Of a stretch of 64,000 bases of DNA, positions 1 through 8,152 are shown one piece after another. Source of the stretch: Litsea cubeba. Taxonomy: Eukaryota; Streptophyta; Magnoliopsida; Laurales; Lauraceae. The translations under genes and the position numbers were made by a program. The notes under the pieces are model-generated. The model was not told the DNA's origin, ran no database searches, and saw only the letters and a list, made by a program, of their open reading frames with translations. Every line of letters starts with the position of its first letter. The stretch's first letter is position 1. Where the stretch lies: positions 62,001-126,000 of the forward strand of contig WHSA01001334.1 in assembly GCA_012931725.1 (NCBI GenBank), in the 5' to 3' direction.

Positions 1-371
1 GTTGTTTCACGTTCATCCACTGAAGCTAAATATCGTGCTGTATCTCACACTACTACTGAAATTATTTGGCTTCGCTGGTTACTTTGGAATTTAGGAGTTC
101 TAGTTCCTAAATCTACCCCGCTTTACGGACAGTGAAAGTGCACGGAAACTGGCAACAAATGATGTCTTTTACGAACGGTCCAAACATCTTAAAGTTGACT
201 GTCATTTCATTCGTCAACATGTTCGGAGTGGTACTATAAAGCTCTTCCAGATTCCCTCGGCTGCCCAAATAGCGGATTTTTTCACCAAAAGCCACTCCAT
301 ATCTCGTTTTTTCGGAGCTAGTTCCCAAGCTCTCGATGGTCACTTTCTCCTATCCAAAGCTTGAGAGGGGG
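1..371 (+). pseudogene. Ty1/copia RNase H C-terminal remnant
   Basis: The plus strand encodes the end of a copia polyprotein: the RNase H stretch SRSSTEAKYRAVS followed by a TEIIWLRWLL block, then the conserved copia segment with a KHLKVDCHFIR motif and an ADFFTK motif. The reading frame is broken near position 130 by a stop and a short rearrangement. The last codons run into a purine-rich tract (about 361-371), which is where plus-strand DNA synthesis of an LTR retrotransposon starts, directly before the LTR. The rest of the element lies left of the window. It is non-functional as it stands. Confidence 0.85.
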
Positions 372-650
372 TGTAAAGCAGCAGGTCAACTGGACCAATG
401 GGTCAGCCCACAACCCATGTATTAGGTCAGCCCACAAGTCATCATTGTATGAGTTGTCACTAGATATTAGATAGATATTAGTTTCCTTAACTATACCTGT
501 AATCTTGTAATCAGATCCACTAATTTAGGCTACAGTGTTATATATGTACCCATCGTCAATACAATGAGATAAAGAAAATCCTCTTGTAACTTCTCTCTCG
601 TCTGCATGTCTCTGTATTCTCTTGTATGCTTCTAGGTTGTTTCGATATCA
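372..650 (+). mobile_element. Copia 3' LTR
   Basis: This follows the copia polypurine tract and begins with TGTAAAGCAG. A TATA-like string (ttatatatg, about 539) and a T/C-rich 3' part fit an LTR. The right edge is placed at the last CA (gatatca, 650) because minus-strand gypsy integrase sequence starts immediately after it. The matching 5' LTR is outside the window, so the edge and a target duplication could not be checked. The element therefore inserted into the older gypsy remnant to its right. Confidence 0.6.
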
Positions 651-1105
651 TCAATCAGTGTAGACACGATTTGATAAAGTACATCAACAATTTGATTAGC
701 TGAAGGTGGATTAAGCGGTAGAGATAGGTTGTGTTCCTCAAGGCCTTCATTTGTGTGGTGTCCTCGGCAGAGAATTAAATCCTCTACATTGAAAGTGGAA
801 GATCTTAAAGGGACCCACATTATGAGGATCCACCTTGTTTGTTGTAGGAGGGAGCCGTTCAGGGCGTATCTGCACCAATACCATGTTGCCATCTCCAAAC
901 TTGACGAAACGATGACTTGATAAGCCACTCGTACGTGTCATTATTGGTGGCGATGTTTTGTCTAACCTCATCATATACCTGTTGCATATGCCGGATAAAA
1001 TCTTTTACTTTGCCATTTGGTCGCGCTTCTACCAATAATGGGGCTAGATCAACAGGTAGAAACTACCATATTACAGTCACGGCTTGAAATGGTGACATCC
1101 TGGCA
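651..1105 (-). pseudogene. Ty3/gypsy integrase C-terminus and chromodomain-proximal remnant
   Basis: Read on the minus strand, this encodes the C-terminal part of a chromovirus-type gypsy integrase. It has an RPNGKVKDFIRHMQ segment, a FGDGNMVLVQIRPERLPP segment (the 'GD.V.VRIRPERFPPG' region of the family), a NVGPFKI block, and a proline-rich linker ending in IVSTLID, which precedes the chromodomain in this lineage. Frames shift at about 747-974 and there are several stops, so it is dead. It is continuous with the core piece at 2414-2863 once the hAT element between them is removed. The copia LTR cuts it off on the left. Confidence 0.8.
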
Positions 1106-1113
1106 GATCTGTT

Positions 1114-2413
1114 CATGGATGAAAATATCGGATGTAGAGGTGGCCACAGCCACGGTACAGGCCTCGCTCAGACACTGCTGCTTCCCAACTCAGCAGCTGG
1201 TGTTACTGCTTCCTGCTGCTTGTATTGCTGCTCCCTCTTGTTGGTGCCTGGTAGTTGCTCCTTATCCTCTTCCTTTTTTCTTCTTTTCTTTCTTCTATTC
1301 TTCTTCTGTTTCCCCTCCTCTCAGCAGTTGTTGTTTTGTTTTTTCTTTTCTTTTTTCTACAGTCGTAAGAAGCTAGGAGTTGACCGACAGCTGGCTGTTC
1401 CTAACCTGACTTGCTGCATTTTTTTTTTCTTCTGACATGCTCTAACTAGCAGTTGGCTAGGGCCTGTTTTGGAGTAGGCTTGGGATGGGGTTAGGACTTG
1501 GGAGCCTGGGCGGGCTGCTCCTTTTTTATTAAATTTTCCCTCTTTGCTGCTGGTAGCTGGCTGGGCCTGAGGTGGGGAATTTTTCCTTCTTTGTCGCTGG
1601 CAGCTGGCAGTTGGCCGGGCCTGGGCTGGGGAGTGTGGGCTGGTTTGACATCAATTCATATTTATAAACCTTAATATTATTCTTAATTTTTTATATATAC
1701 ATATTTCTATTTTTTATAATTTTTTCAAAATATTAGTCCAAAAAATTTCACCGAAGTTCCCGAATTGGCCAAAATATTTCATTCAGAGGCCAGACCGAAG
1801 TTTCCGAATGGGCTCATCCAAAAGAACAAAAGCCGAAGAACTTGCTGTCTTTTTAACCACGGGTGGGCTCCATCTTGAGGCCTAAATTTTAAATAAAAAA
1901 GTCATGCCTTAGCCAAATATTACTTAATTGAAATTAATGCCTTTGTCAAAATTCACTCTAATTGGAAATACGGCCATAGCCAACTTGATTGAAGTATTGA
2001 TTGTTCACTTAATTGAATATTGCTTGCTATTGAATTCCTAAGACCTAACTCTTAAGTCTTAAGCCTTTTACTTCATGACCTAGTTTTATATATATATATA
2101 TATATAGTTTCTAAGTTAGCATAAAACATGAACACATGTGAAAAAAATGATCATTACTATTATTTTCTATTCATATAGACCTCATACAATGAGGGGGCCG
2201 CTACACCCCCTTATCTTAGTTACTTTCGCAAAAAAAAAAAAAAAAAAAAACACATTTTCTATCATTTTCCAATATTTTGGATTTTCTGAAATTTTTTCAG
2301 AATTTTTGGGCACTTTTTTCAAAACGCACCGCTATGCCGCTACGTAGCGTCCGCTTCACAGCGTTTTGGCTGCGAGCCGCTACGCCCGCCACTACCACTA
2401 TTTTTCATCATTG
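1114..2413. mobile_element. Non-autonomous hAT element (1.3 kb) in gypsy integrase
   Basis: The element splits a continuous integrase reading frame. It is flanked by an 8-bp direct repeat GATCTGTT (1106-1113 and 2414-2421), the target-site duplication size of hAT transposons. The ends are imperfect inverted repeats: CATGGATGAAAATATCGG on the left and CAATGATGAAAAATAGTGG as the reverse complement of the right. The right subterminal part (2330-2400) is dense in GCTACGTAGC/GTAGCGG motifs shared with the 23832-24209 element. Inside are a C/T-rich tract (1190-1440), an AT-rich segment, a (TA)n run at 2087-2106 and an A-run near 2231. No transposase was seen, and the open frames at 1017-1435 look like low-complexity chance ORFs. 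Confidence 0.7.
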
Positions 2414-2863
2414 GATCTGTTGACTGAATTGTTATAAGCAAATTCAACCATCACTAAAACTAGATCCCAAGTGGTAATGTGATCTCGAACCAAATAGGTA
2501 ACAATTTGTCCAAACCACGGTTTATCACTTTTTGTCTAGTCGTCGGTCTATGGATAATAGGCGCATGAGAATTGTAACTTCATTCTGGTTGCCATCCAAG
2601 AGTGTTTTCCAAAAGTAACTCATACATTTAGTATCTTGAACTGACACAATTGTCTTTGGAAGTCCATGAAGAGGTACCACCTCTCGGAATAATAACTAGG
2701 CTATCTTGGACAAGTCAGTAGAGTTTGAGCAAGGTATGAAGTGGGCCATCTTGGAGAATTGATCCACAACCACAAATATAGAATCAACTTTCCGCACTAT
2801 CCTTGGTAATCCCACAACAAAGTTGATATTGATATCTTCGCAAGGAGCATACGGGATTGGGAG
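2414..2863 (-). pseudogene. Ty3/gypsy integrase core remnant
   Basis: The minus strand encodes the catalytic-core region of a gypsy integrase: a PYAPCEDI start, then VVGLPRIVRKVDSIFVVVDQ, SKMAHFIPC, a FREVVPLHGLPKTIVS block, and further on DHITTWDLVLVMVEFAYNNS. These are standard landmarks of plant chromovirus integrases. Several stops and substitutions (including the degraded HPQTDGQ-like block near 2560) show it is inactive. The right edge is a direct join to the pararetroviral segment, marked by a telomere-like repeat. It is probably the same gypsy copy as 651-1105. Confidence 0.85.
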
Positions 2864-2883
2864 CCTAAACCCTAAACCCTAAC
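2864..2883 (+). repeat. Telomere-like repeat at virus/gypsy junction
   Basis: Nearly three units of the plant telomere heptamer (CCTAAAC on this strand) sit exactly between gypsy integrase sequence on the left and pararetroviral leader sequence on the right. The other copy of the viral leader (about 5455-5475) has only one diverged unit there, so part of the run may come from the virus and part from expansion or filler at the junction. Confidence 0.7.
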
Positions 2884-3752
2884 TTAGTTTTCCGGTCATG
2901 CTCAGGCTACACATTGCAGCGGTTAAGAGCCAAGAGACCCAAGCTCAAGTTGGAGATTAGTGCAAGAATTTAAGAAGCAGAGATAGAGAATAAGAAACAG
3001 AGCAGAGAAAGCTTGTATTTACAGAAGACTCTTGAATAGCTTTTATAGAAGATTAAGGACTTCACAGGACATATTAGAACTAAAAGATAAGAGAGGCTCA
3101 CATTATTTTTACGATGCCCCTTCTTCAAGCTACTGGACTTTTTTATAGGCAACGGACTCCAAACTTACAATACCAAAATGTAATAAAAGATAAGAGATAA
3201 GGTCTGCTTGGTGGCAGACAGAACGAACCTGGTAGTGGGAAGTGCGCTGGATAATTTGCGGTCGATCGTGCTGCTTTAGATTCCTTTTGGAGGGAACCTA
3301 CTATAGTGACTGGGCGCGCCTTTTCTTGGGAGTGTCTTTTCTTGTCACATGAAGATTGGCCCTATTTTGGAGTCTTCTTCAGGCCTTCATGTGATTTTCT
3401 ACATTGTCCCAACCGACACTATCTAGATCGTCATAGAACCCATTAAAATTTTCATCATCTTCTTGGGTTCTTTCTGCTTCTAAGTCTTCATTTTCTTCTG
3501 CCCATGATTCGGGATAGAAACCATATTTTTGAATCTCAATTTTAACGTAATCAGAGGCTAAGATTCCCTAATTATCCATAGCATTGCGGAGATTTTGAAG
3601 CAGATGAGTTCTATGAGGAAGACGCCTTTCTTTATCGCCATAAGAGAAGAGGATTCTTTCATCTCCTCCTATGATATGAACGTCACAATAAATGATTTGT
3701 CTTAAGTTAAAGAATTGCATAGCTCGAATTTCTTGTAAGGTTAATTTTATAT
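2884..3752 (-). mobile_element. Endogenous pararetrovirus segment, inverted arm 1 (leader, promoter, end of last ORF)
   Basis: This is a minus-strand copy of the same viral segment found on the plus strand at 4542-5465. Read on the minus strand it holds the end of a reading frame (an acidic C-terminus with FYPESWAEENEDLE and GFYDDLDSVGW), an intergenic promoter with a TATA box (plus-strand positions about 3141-3148) and the leader up to just before the primer-binding site. The similarity between arms is high but interrupted by small indels. The frame has at least one stop. Small ORFs in the leader (2970-3152) are not considered genes. Confidence 0.7.
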
Positions 3753-4541
3753 GGATTGGATCTTCATGAACAATCCATTCTGGAATCTTTTCTGCTAGTC
3801 TTAGCGGAGCAAGTTCTTCATCTCACCTTCTCAGATGATGATGGGCGAAGAGGATTCTTTCGCCCAATGTATTCAACTTCTTGTTGAGTTCGGGATTACT
3901 TTCGTAATCCCTTTGGATCCTTTCTCCAAGAGGATAGGGTAACTTGTGAAAATACATGTTCTTTGCATTTTCATCATTTTCCATTCCTGGTTTATAAAAT
4001 TTTTTCTTGAATTCTATCTTGTATTCTTCGAGATATCGCAGGTCACATATTGAGTGGTTGGTTAGCTAACTCTTTGCTATTTCCTTTATCAGGGCATCTT
4101 GTTCGGCTTTTATTCCACCAAATTCCTCTCTGGTGCTTTTTAGCATATGACCGGTCCAAGTTTTGGCTTCTCCGGCTATGTTTGCCTGGACACAGACTGT
4201 ACAACTTTGACGGTGACTTTTCCAGAAATTAGCTACTATTCCTTTCAAGGTTTTCTCGGTATATCTTCCATACTAGGTAAAAGTCCATTCTTGATTGGTA
4301 TTTCTAACTAGATTCATGAAATCTCCCCAAGCAGTAATGATTTCTGAATTATTAAGGCACTTATCTAGATCTAGATAGTGTCCTGATGTACTTATGGGTT
4401 CCAACCTACTACAGGAAACATCTTTGAATAGAGGTTGAATCTCGTTTCCTCTAGTTCTTGGTTTTCCTCACCTTTCATTATGTTCGGGATCACTAAAGCT
4501 CCAATCTCTATTTCTTCCTTTTTTTTATCCCGATTTTGTTT
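3753..4541 (-). pseudogene. Endogenous pararetrovirus coat-protein-region fragment
   Basis: The minus strand carries a broken frame. Its parts include the segment at 4066-4248, a KPGMENDENAKNMYFHKLPYP block typical in character of the caulimovirid coat-protein core, and an acidic, lysine-rich upstream part toward 4500. At about 3830 it jumps directly into the C-terminal sequence of arm 1, so an internal deletion has removed everything between coat protein and the end of the last ORF. This is the spacer of the inverted repeat. Several stops and frame changes make it non-coding. Family assignment rests on order and motif character only. Confidence 0.55.
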
Positions 4542-5484
4542 ATATAAAATTAACCTTACAAGAAACTCGAGCTAGGCAATTCTTTAACTTAAACAAATCA
4601 TTTCTTGCGACGTCGATATAGATGAAAGAAACCTCATCTCTTATGACGATAAAAGAAAGATGTCTTCCTCATAAAGCTCATCTACTTCAAAATCTCCGCA
4701 ATGCTATGGATAATCAAGGAATCTTAGCCTCTGATTACGTTAAAATTGAGATTAAAAAAGATGGTTTCTATCCCGAATCATAGGCAGAAGAAAACGAAGC
4801 CTTAGAAGCAGAAAGAACCCAAGAAGATGATGAAAATTCTAATGGGTTTTATGACGATCTAGATAGTGTCGGTTGGGACAATCTAGAAAATCACATGAAG
4901 GCCTGAAGAAGACTCCAAAACAAGGCTCAGTCTTCACGTGACAAGAAAAGACACTCCTAAGAAAAGGCGTGCCCAGTCACTGTAGTCGGCCCCCACCAAA
5001 AGGAATCTAAAGTAGCGCGATCGACTGCAAATTATCCAACGCACCTCCCACTGCCAGATTCATTCTGTTTACCACCAAGCAAACCTTATCTTTTATATGT
5101 TCGCCTTCAGCAGATCTTATCTTTTATTTCATTTTGGTATTGTAAGTTTGGAGTCCGTTGCCTATAAAAAGGGCCAGTAGCTTGAAGAAGGGGCATCGAG
5201 AAAATATTGTGAGCCTCTCTTTTCTTTTAGTTGTTCTAATCCTTCTTGTGAAGTCCAGAATCTTCTGTAAAAGCTATTCAAGAGTCTTTTGTATAAATAC
5301 AAGCTGTAAGTTTTTAAATTCAAAGTTTAAGCTTTCTCTACTCTGTTTCTTATTCTCTATCTCTGCTTCTTAAATTCTTGCACTAATCTCCAACTTGAGC
5401 TCGGGTCTTTGGCTCTTAACCGCTGCAATGTGTAGCCTGAGCATGACCGGAAAGCTCTAGTTAGGGCTTAGGCTCTCTCTTAAA
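4542..5484 (+). mobile_element. Endogenous pararetrovirus segment, inverted arm 2 with promoter and leader
   Basis: This is the plus-strand counterpart of 2884-3752. It contains the end of the last viral ORF (stop near 4904), an intergenic region, a TATA box (TATAAAAAG near 5163-5171) and a leader of about 300 nt. It ends at the primer-binding site at 5485 and continues without break into the viral small ORFs, so this copy kept the circular-permutation junction that arm 1 lost. The ORF at 5158-5373 overlaps the TATA box and leader and is regarded as spurious. Confidence 0.7.
5163..5171 (+). promoter_or_regulatory. TATA box of pararetroviral promoter
   Basis: TATAAAAAG lies in the intergenic region about 320 bp before the primer-binding site. 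The same box occurs in the inverted arm near 3141-3148 on the minus strand. The spacing fits a short-leader caulimovirid pregenomic RNA promoter. Confidence 0.5.
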
Positions 5485-5496
5485 TGGTATCAGAAC
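5485..5496 (+). promoter_or_regulatory. Primer-binding site (initiator tRNA-Met type)
   Basis: TGGTATCAGAAC matches the plant initiator-tRNA-Met complement TGGTATCAGAGC except for one base. It lies between the leader and the first small viral ORF, where caulimovirids prime minus-strand synthesis. Confidence 0.7.
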
Positions 5497-5514
5497 CTTG
5501 TCGATTCCATTGGG

Positions 5515-5826
5515 ATGTCATCAGAACCTCGGGTATTAGAGCAAATTACTGAGGAGGTTCGAAGTCAAGGCCAAATCACAATACATTAGCTTAAAAGGCA
5601 AGAAGATCTAGTTGAAAATATAAAAGAAGAGTGTGAAAAGGATAACATTGAGTTATTCCGAATTGCACACAGAAGCAACCAATTAGTAGAACACCTTAAC
5701 CAGACAATACCTGCTCTAGAAGAAGAGGTCTCTATAGTATATCAGATTGCACAATTTGACAGAAAAGTTCAAAAGCTATCTGAAATTGTAAGCTCTATAC
5801 TAGATCTTTTACAAAAGAAACTGTAA
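5515..5826 (+). pseudogene. Small pararetroviral ORF 1 (coiled-coil), one in-frame stop
   Basis: The frame starts with ATG 18 nt after the primer-binding site and runs for 104 codons with a single stop at codon 25 (5587-5589). The product would be small, charged and rich in heptad-like leucine/isoleucine spacing, consistent with the small coiled-coil ORFs many caulimovirids carry before the movement protein. I do not assign a function. The next ATG (5828) follows the stop by one base, a typical viral ORF junction. Confidence 0.45.
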
Positions 5827-5827
5827 C

Positions 5828-6332
5828 ATGAACTTTGAAGAGAAAACTCAAGAAAGAGTCAGATCTAGTATAGGAGAATCAGCAGTAACTTTTTGCCATA
5901 AATAGTGAATCTGCTTCTGAGAACATAGCTAAAATAATCTCTTAGAACAATTGGATAATAGCAGGAATCCAAGAAATGGAAACCACTTTTTCCAAAAGAA
6001 TGGTGAGGATGGAAACCCAAGTTCAAGAGTTAAGACAAACTCTCGAACAAGAAACAAAAATTCCAGAACTAAAGCTAAAAAGAAAATTAGCATATTCCCT
6101 AGATGAGGAAGAAGAAATAGAAGATATATCTAATGGTTGTCAAGCTTTTTCAAAAAAGAACTTCAAGATGATGAGAGTTCTGACTAGATCTAGGTCAACC
6201 AACCATATGACCATAACTGCTGCAGAATATGAATTGGAAGAAATTGAGAGAAGCGTTCAAAACTTCCAAATACCAAAATTTGCTTGGAAAGAATTGTATC
6301 ATATTGGAGCAATACAATTTAGACAAAAATAG
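5828..6332 (+). pseudogene. Pararetroviral ORF upstream part, broken (coiled-coil/acidic region)
   Basis: After a short start at 5828 the frame is lost near 5905 and resumes in another frame. The open part 5976-6332 encodes a lysine/glutamate-rich protein with a heptad-like METQVQELRQTLEQE region and an acidic DEEEEIEDI patch. It ends at a stop and is followed, in the same frame, by the movement-protein-like part at 6381. It most likely forms the N-terminal part of the viral polyprotein or movement ORF. At least one frameshift and two stops disrupt it. Confidence 0.5.
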
Positions 6333-6380
6333 CACCTCAAAAGAGTTGAAGAGTCTATTTCCCTAACTAATGACTAACAT

Positions 6381-6881
6381 ATGGTCCCATTGTTCACAAA
6401 AAAAGTCATAGAAATGGGAAAAGACAAAGGATACAGATTCATACATATGGCAGCAGTTCAGGTAGTCATAAAAATAATGGCTAGAAAGAACTTAGAAGGA
6501 AAGGTCCTCACTATAGTTCTAGATAGAAGGCTTGAAAATTTCCGACAAAGTCTTGTTGGAGTTATTGAATCTTCTGGAGATACAGGAATTATCTTCTTTA
6601 ATGTTTTTCCAGATTATAAGATAGACATGGATGATGCCATGGAATCATTACATCTTAGAGTCCAATCCCAAGGGTTTAGTTTCAAACCTGGAACTAAAGG
6701 GTTGTGTGTTGAATTTAACATGAATTACAAAATGATGAACTCTTCAGAACCCAAAGGAAAGCTCTCACAAAAAGAAGATAATGATATAACCACTATGATT
6801 AAGGCTAGCTCTGCTAACTTAATCCAGAGAGCAGAAAAGATCAAATGGGGTGACATAGGCTTTCCCAAGAATGGGAATTGA
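6381..6881 (+). pseudogene. Caulimovirid movement-protein-like domain (30K superfamily)
   Basis: This is a 166-residue open segment in the same frame as 5976-6332. It has the arrangement expected of a caulimovirid 30K-superfamily cell-to-cell movement protein. Residues about 13-30 (YRFIHMAAVQVVIK) form the first strand region, followed by a positively charged loop, a conserved-looking RLENFRQSLVGVIES stretch, a FFNVFPDY segment and a C-terminal GFSFKPGTKGLCVEF block. In the virus such proteins act at plasmodesmata. Here the ORF is separated from its upstream part by stops, and the sequence switches to the opposite orientation at about 6960. The assignment is by motif character, not by database search. 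Confidence 0.6.
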
Positions 6882-6959
6882 AAGAAGAACAAGCAAAAGT
6901 TGCATCTAGTTCTATCTCTGCCATAAAAGAAAAAGGTGATGGCAGCATAGCAATGTAAC

Positions 6960-7198
6960 AACCCAAAAGCTTAAGCTGATAGGTGGAAGGCCCAAATAGG
7001 TATATGAAGACATGTCCAACTCAGGACTTAGGCGACGTGGGATGTGGGACTTCCCAACAGCTTGGTCTTTTTCCCACAGTTCTAAGGGGTTTTCTCCCAA
7101 ATTTTCTTTTAAGGATTTCTTGATTTCTTCTAAGGTTGGTGTTTTTCCTGCTTTTGGCATTTTTTCTGATTCTCTTGAGATTTTTGTAGTATAATTGA
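6960..7198 (-). pseudogene. Pararetrovirus polyprotein fragment, reversed orientation (left half)
   Basis: The open frame is on the minus strand (6912-7160, MPKAGKTPTLEEIKKSLKE onward), a lysine/glutamate-rich sequence in line with the region before the coat protein. It continues across the gypsy insertion into 22728-23060. The target duplication ATTGA (7194-7198 / 22728-22732) shows the two halves were contiguous before insertion. The switch from plus-strand movement-protein sequence happens at about 6960. Confidence 0.5.
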
Positions 7199-8087
7199 TG
7201 TGTGGGGAGATTTCCAGAGCTCCAGGATTACGCTAAATCACAGCCATCAGATGGGACTAAGCACTATTATGTGCCATCCGCGTGCCGCCCACGTGGCGTC
7301 AAACTCACCTCGGCTACCAGCACAGGGGCCCCAGCCGAAGTCAGGCAGGTCCGAGCCGCTAGCGCCGAGCTCGGCTACCCCAGGTGCCCACCTCGGCTGA
7401 AAGCTCCGCCTCGGCCGAAGGAACCGGGACGAATGCCAAAGCAGGAAAGAATCTCCTCTCGCGCCCTTCGCCCCCCACGTCATCAGACACGTGGAGGAAT
7501 AGGGGCGCGAGCCAGTGAGACAGATGCGACATCCAGCCGTCCATAATCTTCGCCAGATCCTTGACAGGACGGCATCCAGCGGCTGAGGCCAAATCAGGGC
7601 ACAGCCCGAGGATAGATCCGATGGTGCCCCTACCGCCAAGGGCGCCCAACACAATCTGGCCCAACGTGACACGCATTTAATGCGATATGGGCCGATCCGA
7701 CTGGCATTAAATGCAAAGCGGGCTGGATTGGACCGCATTAATTACTTTGAGGGCTGATCATGACTTCCCTGTCGCGTCATGGGACCCGCGCCAAGATATC
7801 ATCCAAAGATACGACCCAAGTCTCTATAAATAGAGCCTCATTCCACATGCAAGGTACGCACAATCCAACCTAAGGAGCCGTTACTCTGTCTCTCTTCTCC
7901 CTCTCCTTCCTTTGTCCCAGTTCATTCGCTGACTTAGGCATCGGAGAGCCTTGCGCCACCCAGGCCAAGGTCCTCTGACCGTTTGCTATTCCCTTTCAGG
8001 CTTTCGGGCGGCACCTAATCTTCATCACCTTGGATAAGTCCTCTAAGGCACCCCAGTTATTGTGGGTCATTATTTTCTGCACCTACA
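7199..8087 (+). repeat. 5' LTR of Retand element 1
   Basis: The 889-bp LTR has boundaries TG...CA supported by the target duplication. It contains a clear TATA box (TATAAATA, 7825-7832), so transcription should begin near 7855. Overlapping ORFs on both strands (7202-7738) come from its GC-rich sequence and are not genes. Confidence 0.95.
7825..7832 (+). promoter_or_regulatory. LTR TATA box
   Basis: TATAAATA within CTCTATAAATAGAG; the same box occurs in the other three LTRs of this family (for example near 22467 and 57786). Confidence 0.75.
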
Positions 8088-8088
8088 A

Positions 8089-8106
8089 TTGGCGCCGTCT
8101 GTGGGA
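8089..8106 (+). promoter_or_regulatory. Primer-binding site of Retand element 1
   Basis: TTGGCGCCGTCTGTGGGA starts two bases after the LTR. This is the usual primer-binding site type of plant non-chromoviral Ty3/gypsy elements. Confidence 0.8.
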
Positions 8107-8152
8107 AGGTAATATCCCAGCCTTCCCAACCTTCTCAATCATCCTAGAAACC

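Noticed and set aside
5158..5373. Small ORF at the viral promoter (and its mirror at 2970-3152)
   Set aside because: Overlaps the TATA box and leader; similarity between the two simply reflects the inverted repeat.
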